From OFTM291 sp041741375 (GTDB lineage: Bacteria; Gemmatimonadota; Gemmatimonadetes; Gemmatimonadales; GWC2-71-9): DNA of 64,000 bases. Positions 7,766 through 15,445 of the stretch are shown here, piece by piece. How positions within the stretch are numbered: position 1 is the first letter of the stretch; each line of letters opens with the position of its first letter. The notes beneath the pieces are model-generated. The model searched no databases. It saw only the letters and a program-made list of their open reading frames with translations, and was not told the origin of the DNA. A program made the position numbers and the translations under genes. The stretch lies in NCBI GenBank assembly GCA_041741375.1, contig JBGSKF010000020.1, forward strand, positions 1 through 64,000, written 5' to 3'.

Positions 7766-8707
7766 TCAGGCCGCCCGAACCGGGGTGGCCGCGTCCGTTT
7801 CTCGCGCGGCGGCGCCGGCCCGGGCAAGAAACTGGAGGCAGTCAACCTGGTCTTCCCTCGGAGGTTCTGCCACACAATACCCCGCTCCTATCCGGATCGT
7901 ACTGCAGGCACCCTCTTCGTCCCGGTCCCTCGTGCCTTGCCGCTGCAAGACCTGAAACGCCGTATCCAGCCGATTCACGAGGCCATGTACTCCGGTGCTC
8001 TCCGTGCGCGGAGCCAGCAGGGCAAACTCGAGGTCACCCAGGTGGCCCGCCGCATCGGCCCGTCGGGCGCTGGTCTGGAGCAGTCGGGCCATGGACCCCT
8101 CCAGCGGAGCAGAATCGGAACTCCCAGTCGGAGAGCACCCCTCCACGACGAAGGGCCGGAGGACCACCCACGCAACAGCATGCCCATGCCTCCGGGCGTC
8201 CGCAATCATTTCCTCCCCGCGTCGGACCAATCCGTCCACGGTATAGAGGCCCGATGACGCATCCACCAGCTGGGCTCGGCGAAGTTCTCGTGTGGCCAGT
8301 CGTGCACTCATGTACACCCGGAGCTTCGCCAGCAGGATGTCCCGGTCAATCGGCTGATACAGGAAATCCCAGGCACCCGCCTCCAGGGCCTCGAGCCGGG
8401 CTTCCCTCCCCCCGGTGCCGGCAGTCGTAATGAGGACCGGAACAGTCGGGTCGAAGCGGCCTCCCCCCCGTATAAGCCTACAGACGTCAATCCCTGAAAA
8501 GTCCGGCATCTGAAGGTCCAGCAGGATGAGGTCTGGGGCGCTCCGGTGGATCGCCTCGACGGCCTCACTTCCGCTCTTGGCGCGCACCACCCCATAGCCC
8601 TCGGGGAGGAGGATGCTCTCGAGGGACCGCGCACTCCATTCATGGTCGTTGGCGACCAGAATCAGTGGGGGGCGGTCCTCCGGAATGTTGTTGAGCACGC
8701 TCAACAC
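7766..8707 (-). CDS. Response regulator with degenerate GGDEF domain
   Basis: The 313-residue protein has an N-terminal receiver domain (about 15-130) with the phospho-acceptor Asp in LILLDLQMPDFSG and ITTAGTG. The conserved KP is changed to QP (FLYQPID). The C-terminal half aligns in outline with GGDEF domains (DASSGLYTVDGLVRRGEEM...), but the signature is AGHLGDLEFALL instead of GG(D/E)EF, so diguanylate cyclase activity is unlikely. It may bind a nucleotide or act as a protein-interaction module. The GTG at 8707 was used; another GTG at 8698 with GAGG at 8-nt spacing is equally good. The gene diverges from the export operon, so a role in controlling polysaccharide output is inferred from position only. 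Confidence 0.8.
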   Translation of the reverse strand: MLSVLNNIPEDRPPLILVANDHEWSARSLESILLPEGYGVVRAKSGSEAVEAIHRSAPDLILLDLQMPDFSGIDVCRLIRGGGRFDPTVPVLITTAGTGGREARLEALEAGAWDFLYQPIDRDILLAKLRVYMSARLATRELRRAQLVDASSGLYTVDGLVRRGEEMIADARRHGHAVAWVVLRPFVVEGCSPTGSSDSAPLEGSMARLLQTSARRADAAGHLGDLEFALLAPRTESTGVHGLVNRLDTAFQVLQRQGTRDRDEEGACSTIRIGAGYCVAEPPREDQVDCLQFLARAGAAARETDAATPVRAA

Positions 8708-8866
8708 CTCGAATCAGTAAGGAGGGATGCTGACGGAGATGGCATCTGACATTGCATCCGATAATGTGTTGTCTTACAAACGGTTAGATTACACACCACC
8801 GCCCGGAGGCCGGTCGTGTTCGCCGTCGGTCCGAGGCCATGGCACCACTCACGGCTGCCCCATCAT

Positions 8867-8881
8867 GCAATTGTCTCGCCG
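8867..8881 (-). promoter_or_regulatory. Candidate sigma-54 promoter of the REC/GGDEF gene
   Basis: The minus strand reads CGGCGAG-ACAA-TTGC followed by A. GG-N10-GC spacing and the -12 element are perfect; the -24 element keeps GGC and the final G. The predicted start is near 8855, giving a long leader of about 148 nt. Confidence 0.4.
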
Positions 8882-8998
8882 AAACTGTGATATCGAAGCG
8901 GACTTCCTTCCCGCCGGAACCCATGCTTTGCCTGCGACGAACATGTTTCCCGCGACCCGCCAGCCTCCACTCCACAGAAACCGGGGGCTTGTCTTCCC

Positions 8999-9014
8999 GA
9001 TGCGTGCGCGCAAC
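8999..9014. promoter_or_regulatory. Candidate activator site between REC/GGDEF gene and export operon
   Basis: GATGCG-TGCG-CGCAAC matches GTTGCR-N4-YGCAAC in 11 of 12 arm positions. Its centre is about 80 bp upstream of the predicted export-operon start and about 150 bp upstream of the REC/GGDEF start. No clear second copy is seen. Confidence 0.5.
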
Positions 9015-9060
9015 ACACAAGCCATGTCGGCAGGCAGTCAATGGTGGCCTACACTCAATC

Positions 9061-9075
9061 CGGGCGTATATTTGC
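9061..9075 (+). promoter_or_regulatory. Candidate sigma-54 promoter of the export / exosortase operon
   Basis: CGGGCGT-ATAT-TTGC followed by G keeps GG-N10-GC and TTGC, but the -24 box is otherwise poor. The predicted start near 9087 precedes both candidate start codons of the export gene (9128 and 9176). Confidence 0.42.
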
Positions 9076-9175
9076 GCGACAAGCGTGGTCGGTCAACTCT
9101 GGAACGGTTTTCGCTGGGGGTGGGGGGGTGACCCGGTTTGCAGTCTCTGATTCCCCACGGTTCGGGCGGTACTTG

Positions 9176-9967
9176 ATGACAGGCGCTCCCTCCCTTTGGT
9201 TCTCCACCCTGGTGCTCTGCGGCGCACTGGCTTCGTTCCCCACCTCCGAGATCCAGGCCCAGGGGAGTGACGCCCGGCGCGCCCAGGCCACCCGGGCGGA
9301 GCTCGAGGCATCACTGGTTGAGATTGACCAGATCCTCGCCTCCCCCGGCTACAGCGGGCGGGTCAAGAGCACTCGGCGACGGGAGGCCGAGCTGGTCCGG
9401 GAGCGGCTGGCCAAGGGCGACTTCCAGGCCGGCGACCAGATCGGGCTCTTCGTCCAGGGTGAGACCGCCTTGACCGCCATCTTCACCGTGCGGGCGGGGC
9501 AGATGCTGGTTCTTCCTCAGATCCCCGAGATCTCCCTGCGGGGAGTCCTGCGCTCGGAGTTGAAGGATCATTTGACTCGGGAGCTCTCCCGTTTCATCCG
9601 CGACCCGCAGATCGACGTGACCGACGCGGGAGTCCGGATCGCCATTCTCGGCCAGGTGGGGTCGCCGGGTTTCTACACGGTTCCCTCTGACAAGCTCGCC
9701 AGCGAGGCGATCATGCAGGCGGGCGGACCGCTCCCGACGGCCAATCTCGATGGAGTGGTGATTCGGCGAGGGGGGAAGACCATCATCGGGGAGGCGGAGC
9801 TCGGACAGGCGATCGTGTCGGGACTGACCCTCGATCAACTGAATATCCACGGAGGCGACGAGCTCTACGTTCCGGGAACCAAGTCAACGGGAACGAGTTT
9901 TCTGACCGGACTTCAGATTTTCAGCGGCGTCGCCCTGGCCGCCTTCTCGCTTTCCCGGATCTTCTGA
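9176..9967 (+). CDS. Wza-like polysaccharide export protein (Poly_export/SLBB)
   Basis: The 263-residue protein starts with a signal peptide (LWFSTLVLCGALASFPTSEIQAQG). I see no good lipobox, so cleavage near AQA is more likely than lipidation. The body carries the polysaccharide export motif FQAGDQIGLFVQGE...FTVRAGQMLVLPQIPEISLRG and an SLBB-type segment (VRIAILGQVGSPGFYTVPSDKLASEAIMQAGGP). It ends in a hydrophobic stretch (LQIFSGVALAAFSLSRIF), perhaps membrane-inserted as in Wza. It would form the outer-membrane channel working with the kinase at 5141. The ATG at 9176 gives the cleanest signal peptide; a GTG at 9128 is possible. The gene heads an operon with the sugar transferase only 5 bp downstream. 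Confidence 0.88.
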   Translation: MTGAPSLWFSTLVLCGALASFPTSEIQAQGSDARRAQATRAELEASLVEIDQILASPGYSGRVKSTRRREAELVRERLAKGDFQAGDQIGLFVQGETALTAIFTVRAGQMLVLPQIPEISLRGVLRSELKDHLTRELSRFIRDPQIDVTDAGVRIAILGQVGSPGFYTVPSDKLASEAIMQAGGPLPTANLDGVVIRRGGKTIIGEAELGQAIVSGLTLDQLNIHGGDELYVPGTKSTGTSFLTGLQIFSGVALAAFSLSRIF

Positions 9968-9972
9968 TTCCC

Positions 9973-10719
9973 ATGACCCTCCCCTCCTCCATGGAGCACC
10001 CCACCCCCACCAGGCCTGGGATCACCCGCGTGGCGCGTCCCCCCGTGGGAGCGACGCGGGTCGTGGTGGCATCCGACCTCTCTCCCGAGGGACCACGGCG
10101 GGTTCTGAACGTGGTCGTGGCGTTCGTGTTGCTGGTACTGACCTCCCCCATCATGCTCCTCCTCGCCATCATGGTGAAGGTGACGTCGCCCGGTCCCGTT
10201 TTCTACACCCAGACCCGGATCGGCATCGACCGACGGCGGGACCGGTCGAGCCATCACCGGCGGGTGGACGACCTGGGCGGGAAACCCTTCCTGATCTACA
10301 AGTTCCGGACGATGCGAGTGGACGCGGAACAATCCACCGGAGCGATCTGGGCCACCCCGAATGATCCGCGGGTGACCTGGATCGGTCGATTCATGCGCCT
10401 CTTCCGGCTGGATGAGTTGCCGCAGCTTCTCAACGTGCTGCAGGGCGAGATGAACCTCGTGGGTCCTCGCCCGGAGCGGCCGGGAATTTTCCGGGACCTG
10501 AAGCAGCAGATCGAGGACTACCCGGTGCGGCAACGGGTCCGACCGGGCATCACGGGCCTGGCGCAGATCAACCAGCAATACGATTCGTGCCTCGAGGATG
10601 TGAAGCGGAAGGTGGAGTACGACATCGCCTACATCGCCCACCGCCAGAGCGTCTGGGAAGACATCAAGATCATGCTGAAGACATTCCCTGTGGTGCTCTT
10701 CCGCCGCGGATCCCGGTGA
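9973..10719 (+). CDS. Polyprenyl-phosphate sugar-1-phosphate transferase (initiating glycosyltransferase)
   Basis: This 248-residue member of the bacterial sugar transferase family (WcaJ/WbaP C-terminal type) has one hydrophobic hairpin near 45-68 (VLNVVVAFVLLVLTSPIMLLLAIMVKV). The catalytic region follows: SPGPVFYTQTRIG, FLIYKFRTMRVDAE, RFMRLFRLDELPQLLNVLQGEMNLVGPRPERP and VRPGITGLAQIN. It transfers hexose-1-phosphate from a UDP-sugar to undecaprenyl phosphate on the inner membrane and so starts repeat-unit assembly. A 13-residue insert of charged residues after TRIGI is slightly unusual. The next gene overlaps by 4 bp (GTGA). Confidence 0.93.
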   Translation: MTLPSSMEHPTPTRPGITRVARPPVGATRVVVASDLSPEGPRRVLNVVVAFVLLVLTSPIMLLLAIMVKVTSPGPVFYTQTRIGIDRRRDRSSHHRRVDDLGGKPFLIYKFRTMRVDAEQSTGAIWATPNDPRVTWIGRFMRLFRLDELPQLLNVLQGEMNLVGPRPERPGIFRDLKQQIEDYPVRQRVRPGITGLAQINQQYDSCLEDVKRKVEYDIAYIAHRQSVWEDIKIMLKTFPVVLFRRGSR

Positions 10720-11609
10720 CCATTCCGGGGGTGTTGCCGCGGGTGAGAGGGGGGGGGATCACCATCGCAGGCCTCCCCGCTCTCCTCCTCACCGCAGCCA
10801 CGTTCCTCATTCTCTTTCAGCGTCCCCTGCGGCTTCTCGTCGTGGATTGGTGGACCGATCCCGACGCGGGGCACGGATTGCTCCTGGCCCCGGTGTCGAT
10901 CTGGCTCGCCTGGAAGGCGGGATGGCTGCCCACACGCCATCCTGCCCCCGTCCTCGGGGGAGTCGTGCTCGTCGCCGCCGTGCTCCTGCGCTTCGCCTCC
11001 GAACTGGCGGCGGAACTGTTCACGATGCGGTTCAGCATGATGCTCGCCGGGATGGGGCTGGTGATCTTCTTTGCCGGCCTGCGCCAGCTCCGGCACTGGT
11101 GGCTGCCCACCGCCCTGCTGGTGCTGTCGATTCCCCTCCCCGACCTGATCACCAGCACGATCGCGCTTCCTCTCCAGTTCCTGGCCTCGAAGTTCGGCGC
11201 CGCCCTCCTGACCTGGCGTGACGTCCCCGTGGCGCTCACCGGAAACATCATCATGCTTCCCGGGCACAAGCTGTTCGTGTCCGAGGCCTGCAGCGGCCTT
11301 CGATCCCTGACCGCGCTGCTCAGTCTCGGGTTGATGATCGGCTGGCTCACGCTTCGGACGATGCCCACCCGGCTCATGCTGCTGCTCGTGACCGTGGGCA
11401 TCGCGATCGTGATGAACGGATTCCGGGTCTTTCTGACCGGGTTCCTCGTCTACTTCGTGAATCCGGGGCTTGGGGAAGGGTTCATGCATGTCACGGAAGG
11501 CTGGCTCCTCTTCGTGGTCTCGCTCGGGCTGGTCTGGCTCGCGGCGATGGTGATGGGCCTGGCGGAAAAGAGATTCCTGACCCCTTCGAGCCCGCGGGAG
11601 GCAACGTGA
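10716..11609 (+). CDS. Exosortase (PEP-CTERM sorting transpeptidase)
   Basis: The 297-residue polytopic membrane protein has about eight hydrophobic segments. The exosortase catalytic triad is in place: Cys192 in EACSGLRSLTALLSLG, Arg237 in NGFRVFLTGFLVYF and His258 in FMHVTEGWLLFVVSLG. Exosortases cleave C-terminal PEP-CTERM signals of exported proteins and are tied to exopolysaccharide loci. The GTG at 10716 overlaps the preceding stop, although the frame stays open further upstream. EpsI follows with a 4-bp overlap as a separate gene rather than as a C-terminal fusion. The likely substrate in the window is the PEP-CTERM protein at 14334. Confidence 0.93.
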   Translation: MTIPGVLPRVRGGGITIAGLPALLLTAATFLILFQRPLRLLVVDWWTDPDAGHGLLLAPVSIWLAWKAGWLPTRHPAPVLGGVVLVAAVLLRFASELAAELFTMRFSMMLAGMGLVIFFAGLRQLRHWWLPTALLVLSIPLPDLITSTIALPLQFLASKFGAALLTWRDVPVALTGNIIMLPGHKLFVSEACSGLRSLTALLSLGLMIGWLTLRTMPTRLMLLLVTVGIAIVMNGFRVFLTGFLVYFVNPGLGEGFMHVTEGWLLFVVSLGLVWLAAMVMGLAEKRFLTPSSPREAT

Positions 11610-12253
11610 GAGTCACCCCCGTTGTGCCGGCGATCATCCTGGCAGCGGGGAGCCTGCTCCTGGTGGCGGCTCGTCGCCAGGAGGTGGCGGAACTGCGGGC
11701 TCCACTTTCCACGATTCCTGTGGTTTTGGAGGGACTGGCAGGTCGGGATCTGACCGTCTCCCCCGAGGAACAGCGGATCGCGGGGATGACGAGTTATCTG
11801 ATGCGGGTCTATGAGCGCGACAGTGTGCCGCAGTTCTCCGTCTACGTGGGTTATTACGAGGCCCAACTGCAGGGGCAGAGCATTCACTCACCCAAGAACT
11901 GCCTTCCGGGGGCGGGGTGGGAGCCGGTCGCCGTGTCGAGTGTGGCGATCCCGGTCCCGGGAGGAGACCCGTGGCCCCTGGTCAACCGGTATGTTCTCGA
12001 GCGGGGGGCCGACAACGGTCGTGCCCTGGTCTATTACTGGTATCAGGGCCGGGGACGGGTGGCGTGGAACGAGTACCGCGTGAAGTGGGATCTGCTCCGG
12101 GACAAGGCCCTGGAGGGACGGAGCGAGGAGGCGCTGGTCCGGATTGTGGTTCCGGTCGCCCCGGGATCCGAGGCGGCAGCGGACTCGACCGCGTCGCGGA
12201 TCGCCGCAGAGTTGATTCCCGCGATCTCCACCATTCTGCCGACCCGGAGTTGA
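11606..12253 (+). CDS. epsI: EpsI-family exosortase-associated protein
   Basis: The 215-residue protein has an N-terminal membrane anchor (VVPAIILAAGSLLLVAA) and a periplasmic domain typical of EpsI/DUF3485. Family hallmarks are YVGYYEAQLQGQSIHSPKNCLPGAGWEP and ALVYYWYQGRGRVAWNEYRVKWDLL. EpsI is always next to or fused with exosortases and is needed for exopolysaccharide production in some species; its biochemical role is not settled. The GTG start overlaps the exosortase stop (GTGA). It is the last gene of the operon, followed directly by the first palindromic repeat array. Confidence 0.92.
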   Translation: MRVTPVVPAIILAAGSLLLVAARRQEVAELRAPLSTIPVVLEGLAGRDLTVSPEEQRIAGMTSYLMRVYERDSVPQFSVYVGYYEAQLQGQSIHSPKNCLPGAGWEPVAVSSVAIPVPGGDPWPLVNRYVLERGADNGRALVYYWYQGRGRVAWNEYRVKWDLLRDKALEGRSEEALVRIVVPVAPGSEAAADSTASRIAAELIPAISTILPTRS

Positions 12254-12285
12254 GCCACCACCCCTTGCATTATTAATAGCGACCA

Positions 12286-13106
12286 CCGCCACCTCTGTGG
12301 TGATCCCCACCTCACCCCGAGTGAACCACAGAGAAACACGGAGGACACAGAGGGTTGACGGTACCCGCGACACGTTCCTCGTCTCGGTTGGCGGGCATCG
12401 GCAGGATGGGGGCCCCGACACCCCCCACAAGAAACAAGGTCCGGATCATGGCGCGCGAGGCGTGGCGCCACGGACATCACACGGAGACCCTCCGCGACCT
12501 CCGCGTTCTCTGTGGTGACTCCCTGCCACCTTCCCCGATCCCCGGACCCCCGGACATTGGTGCAATGAGGGGCCTTCCACCCCCCAACACCAAGACCGGG
12601 TCCTGGTGTGCAAGCCCCGCCTCTCCCCGGTTTGAACCACAGAGAGCACGGAGGACACAGAGGGTTGACGGTACCCGCGACTCGTTCCTCGTCTCGGTTG
12701 GCGGGTATCGGCAGGATGGGGGCCCCGACACCCCCCACAAGAAACAAGGTCCGGATCATGGCGCGCGAGGCGTCGAGCCACGAACATCACACGGAGACCC
12801 TCCGTGTCCTCCGTGGGCTCTGTGGTGATCCCCACCTCACCCCGAGTGAACCACAGAGAGCACGGAGGACACAGAGGGTTGACGGCTCCCCCGACAGGTT
12901 CCCGATCTCGCGCGGCGGAAATCGGCAGGATGGGGACCCTTCCACCCCCCAAAAACAGAATCCGGATCTCGGCGCGCGAGGCGTGGAGCCGGGGGAATCA
13001 TGCGGAGACCCTCTGTGACCTCCGTGTGATCTGTGGCTTTTCCCTAACGACCATGCAGATGACCCGGTGTTGAATCCGTGGCCTTCACCCTTCACACTTC
13101 CCCTTG
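12286..13106. repeat. Palindromic repeat array A between convergent operons
   Basis: Three full copies of a roughly 190-bp element lie at 12324-12518, 12635-12828 and 12849-13036, plus a truncated right end at 12286-12316. Each copy begins AACCACAGAG-N-CACGGAGG, continues ACACAGAGGGTTGACGG, and ends with the inverted counterpart GGAGACCCTC-N-CCTCCG-N-CTCTGTGGTGA. The centre contains GGCAGGATGGGG and CCGGATC-N-GGCGCGCGAGGCGT. Arms of about 35 nt could pair into a long hairpin. A pyrimidine-rich tract (13079-13106) closes the array just before the stop of the minus-strand gene. The open frames here are by-products of the repeats. Confidence 0.85.
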
Positions 13107-13118
13107 ACGCGGGGCGGC

Positions 13119-13640
13119 CTACGAATCGCTGTGCGCCGCAAGCGGCGCACCTCCTGTTTCTGCTCTTCGCCGCAGCAGAACCAACCCCGCCCACAGCATC
13201 GCGACGGCGCCGATCGTACCCGAGCCGAGGGCCCGCATCGACGCGCGCCGGAAGGCCTCCGGAGCACGCAGGTCGACGTGCTCGAGGGCCGCTGGTGCAT
13301 CGAGGAGGACCACAATCGTGGCCACGCCAAGGAGCAGGCCCACCGCCATCAGCACCCCACCCCAGGATCGCGTGCGGAGAGCTCCCACTCGAGCCCCCGC
13401 AATGGCCAGCAGGGCCACCAGCACGAGCGGGGAGACCTGGGTCGTCAGGATTTGTGCGGCAGTGGCCCGCCAGGCCACATCTGCGGGTCGGACCGGGAGC
13501 ACGGCGAGGAGATACTGGCTGACCAGGTCAAAGAGCACGATCGCCGCGACGGACAGGCACAGCAGAGCGGTCATCCGTTCGGGGGTCAGGGTCCGGCCCG
13601 ACACGGGACCAGGGGAACGCCTGGGGAAAGTGTCCGTCAT
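13119..13640 (-). CDS. Small 4-TM membrane protein (unknown)
   Basis: The 173-residue protein has four predicted membrane segments (MTALLCLSVAAIVLFDLVSQYLL; QVSPLVLVALLAIAGARVGAL; GGVLMAVGLLLGVATIVVLL; GTIGAVAMLWAGLVLLRRR) and an Arg-rich C-terminus. I recognise no domain. It resembles the upstream neighbour in size, topology and layout (an extracytoplasmic segment between TM1 and TM2 with PADVAWRATAAQILTTQVSPL against PGTAQWRFGAVGLATGRITPL), so the two look like paralogues. The start overlaps the preceding stop (ATGA), and both should be made from the sigma-54 promoter at 14232-14246. Confidence 0.75.
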   Translation of the reverse strand: MTDTFPRRSPGPVSGRTLTPERMTALLCLSVAAIVLFDLVSQYLLAVLPVRPADVAWRATAAQILTTQVSPLVLVALLAIAGARVGALRTRSWGGVLMAVGLLLGVATIVVLLDAPAALEHVDLRAPEAFRRASMRALGSGTIGAVAMLWAGLVLLRRRAETGGAPLAAHSDS

Positions 13641-14167
13641 GTGCCGTGTCCGGTCGCAGTCAGCGAGGGATCCCGTTGTCCCACGATCAGCGGTCGTTTC
13701 CCAGGCGCGGGCGGTCTGGTTGACCTCAGCCATGACAGCATCCGCCATCCGGCCCACACGCTCCAAATGACCATCGCGAGCAGCATGATCCCCACCCGGG
13801 ACGCGCCCAGCAGCATCCCCAAATGCGCCTCCGGGATCAATTGCTGACGCACCTGGATGGCGTCCAGAGCGAATCCTCCGAGAACGAGAAGGAGAACGGC
13901 AACCAGCACCAGGTGGAGGAGGGCCCAGGTCCGGAGCACGGCCCTGTGTCCGAGCCAGATGGCCGCGAGAATGACGGCCATGTCGGCCAGGAGAAGCGGA
14001 GTGATTCGGCCGGTGGCCAGGCCCACGGCTCCGAATCGCCATTGCGCGGTACCGGGGCTGAAGGGCATGATGCTGGAGGCGAGGATCAGAACCTGGTCCA
14101 GAATCAATGCCACGCCGGCGAGGTAGAGCAGCCCGAAAAACGGGCGGGTTGTGGTCGAACTGGGCAT
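13637..14167 (-). CDS. Small 4-TM membrane protein (unknown)
   Basis: The 176-residue protein has four membrane segments (FFGLLYLAGVALILDQVLILAS; ITPLLLADMAVILAAIWLGH; ALLHLVLVAVLLLVLGGFAL; GIMLLAMVIWSVWAGWRML). No family is recognised. It shares the motif AQWRFGAVGLATGRITPLLLA with the downstream gene (AWRATAAQILTTQVSPLVLVA), which suggests duplication. It follows the PEP-CTERM gene on the same strand but is separated from it by a strong hairpin and has its own sigma-54 promoter. A link to the PEP-CTERM protein or to surface assembly is inferred from shared control. Confidence 0.75.
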   Translation of the reverse strand: MPSSTTTRPFFGLLYLAGVALILDQVLILASSIMPFSPGTAQWRFGAVGLATGRITPLLLADMAVILAAIWLGHRAVLRTWALLHLVLVAVLLLVLGGFALDAIQVRQQLIPEAHLGMLLGASRVGIMLLAMVIWSVWAGWRMLSWLRSTRPPAPGKRPLIVGQRDPSLTATGHGT

Positions 14168-14231
14168 GGCGGGACTCCGACGGGAATGAGCCGGTTCATC
14201 AAGTGGATCAAACGGGATGTTTCAGAACCTT

Positions 14232-14246
14232 GCAGAGACCGTGCCC
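14232..14246 (-). promoter_or_regulatory. Sigma-54 promoter of the paired 4-TM genes
   Basis: The minus strand reads GGGCACG-GTCT-CTGC followed by AA: 6 of 7 in the -24 block and 4 of 5 in the -12 block with exact spacing. The predicted start near 14220 is about 53 nt before the ATG at 14167. Confidence 0.7.
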
Positions 14247-14255
14247 AAATGGCAA

Positions 14256-14289
14256 GCCGCCCCGGAGGAAGACAATCCTCCGGGGCGGC
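14256..14289 (-). terminator. Hairpin terminator after the PEP-CTERM gene
   Basis: A perfect 14-bp stem, GCCGCCCCGGAGGA / TCCTCCGGGGCGGC with a 6-nt loop, lies 45-78 nt beyond the PEP-CTERM stop and just upstream of the next sigma-54 promoter. The following minus-strand sequence (TTGCCATTTGGG) is only mildly T-rich. Confidence 0.7.
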
Positions 14290-14333
14290 GAAAGCATCCC
14301 GCAGCGGCGGCGGTTTTGCCGTAGCCCCGGGTG

Positions 14334-15182
14334 TTACCGGTTCCCGTTCTGTTCCCGGCGGCGGCGGATGTAACCTACACCGGCGAGGCTCACCAGCCCG
14401 GTGGCGAGCAGGCCCATGGTCAGGGGCTCCGGAGTGGCAGTCACCGAGATCAGATAGTCGTTGTAGTCGGAGTCCCGGAAGAAGCCGTTCGGGAGCAACT
14501 CCAAACCATTGTCCTCCGCACCGACCAGATACTGTCCCAATCCAGCGTTCACCTTGGAGGTGGAGAAGAGGGCGAACTGCTGGAACGGAGCGGTGGTGAA
14601 GCCCCCGGTTGCGTCGGAGCAATTGGTGAACGCGGCGCACGATGCGTTGGGATTGAAGCCGTTCTTGATGAAGAAGCCCCAATCCTGTCCCGGAGCGATC
14701 GTGTAGGTCGACCCGACGGTCTTGCTGCCGAAGGCGGGGATGTCCTGGAAGAGATAGCCCCCCGCAGCCGTCTTCGTGAAGATGCCGATCTGGCTGGCCC
14801 GACCTGCCACGGCCCCGAGAAGCGTCAGGTTGTACCCGTCGGCGCCGGAGAACATGAAGGCGGGAGATCCGAACCCACTGGCCCCATTGCCCCAGTAATA
14901 GCTAAAGCCGCCTTGGTTGGCGAAGGTACCGGGAGTCTGGTTGACGCAGTTGGCGTTGAAGTTGCCCGTGGCGAAGAACCCGACGTTGCAGTTGGTGGCC
15001 GCCCCGGAGTTGTCAGAGCTGACGTTGTCCCAGAAGGCACCGACATTCCGGGTCACATTGGCGGGCATGGCCAGGTTGGTGAACGCCCCCCCATCGCCAA
15101 GATCCAGAATCTGGGCGGTTGCCGGTGTGGCGGCCATGGCAAGGCCGAGAATCGAAAGGGTGACGGCGGAAAGTGGGCGCAT
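14334..15182 (-). CDS. PEP-CTERM sorting-domain protein (exosortase substrate)
   Basis: The 282-residue secreted protein has an N-terminal signal peptide (LSAVTLSILGLAMAATPATAQ). A C-terminal PEP-CTERM tail starts at Pro251: PEP, then a hydrophobic helix (LTMGLLATGLVSLAGVGYI), then RRRRE. Just before it, EDNGLELLPNGFFRDSDYNDYLISV looks like the acidic DYND signature of DUF4114-type domains, suggesting metal binding. The body is rich in Gly, Asn, Phe and Thr. GGAG lies 6 nt before the ATG. It has its own sigma-54 promoter and terminator, so it is an independently transcribed target of the locus regulator and the only PEP-CTERM protein in the window. Confidence 0.92.
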   Translation of the reverse strand: MRPLSAVTLSILGLAMAATPATAQILDLGDGGAFTNLAMPANVTRNVGAFWDNVSSDNSGAATNCNVGFFATGNFNANCVNQTPGTFANQGGFSYYWGNGASGFGSPAFMFSGADGYNLTLLGAVAGRASQIGIFTKTAAGGYLFQDIPAFGSKTVGSTYTIAPGQDWGFFIKNGFNPNASCAAFTNCSDATGGFTTAPFQQFALFSTSKVNAGLGQYLVGAEDNGLELLPNGFFRDSDYNDYLISVTATPEPLTMGLLATGLVSLAGVGYIRRRREQNGNR

Positions 15183-15295
15183 ACGTTACTCCAGAATTTC
15201 GAGTGGTCCAGCGTTCCAGGAATCTTCGGAGCAACCGGGGATCCGATGACAACGCTGGTCGTCAGGAATCTGGTCACTGTCGAGCAAAGCGACTC

Positions 15296-15310
15296 GCAAC
15301 TACTGTGCCG
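15296..15310 (-). promoter_or_regulatory. Sigma-54 promoter of the PEP-CTERM gene
   Basis: The minus strand reads CGGCACA-GTAG-TTGC with exact GG-N10-GC spacing. The predicted start near 15284 gives a leader of about 100 nt. A near copy of the region (CTCGCAA-N-CTACTG) lies 38 bp upstream at 15332-15353, but it lacks the GG. Confidence 0.75.
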
Positions 15311-15445
15311 GGAACCAGGACCAGGTCGTGCCTCGCAAACTACTGACAGGGAATGACTTAGGGACAATTGCCATTTCTTGCAGTCGTCGCATTACCGCTC
15401 GGGGATGTGGGGATACCACGAACCTCTGTGGTGTGACCGCAACAA

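Noticed and set aside
12324..12518. Possible insertion sequence
   Set aside because: There are long inverted arms but no transposase frame and I see no clear target duplication; a non-autonomous element remains possible and is noted in the findings.
12324..13036. Possible CRISPR array
   Set aside because: The repeats are about 190 bp with long inverted arms and irregular spacing and share their central parts. CRISPR repeats are short (about 25-40 bp) with unique spacers, and no cas gene is present.
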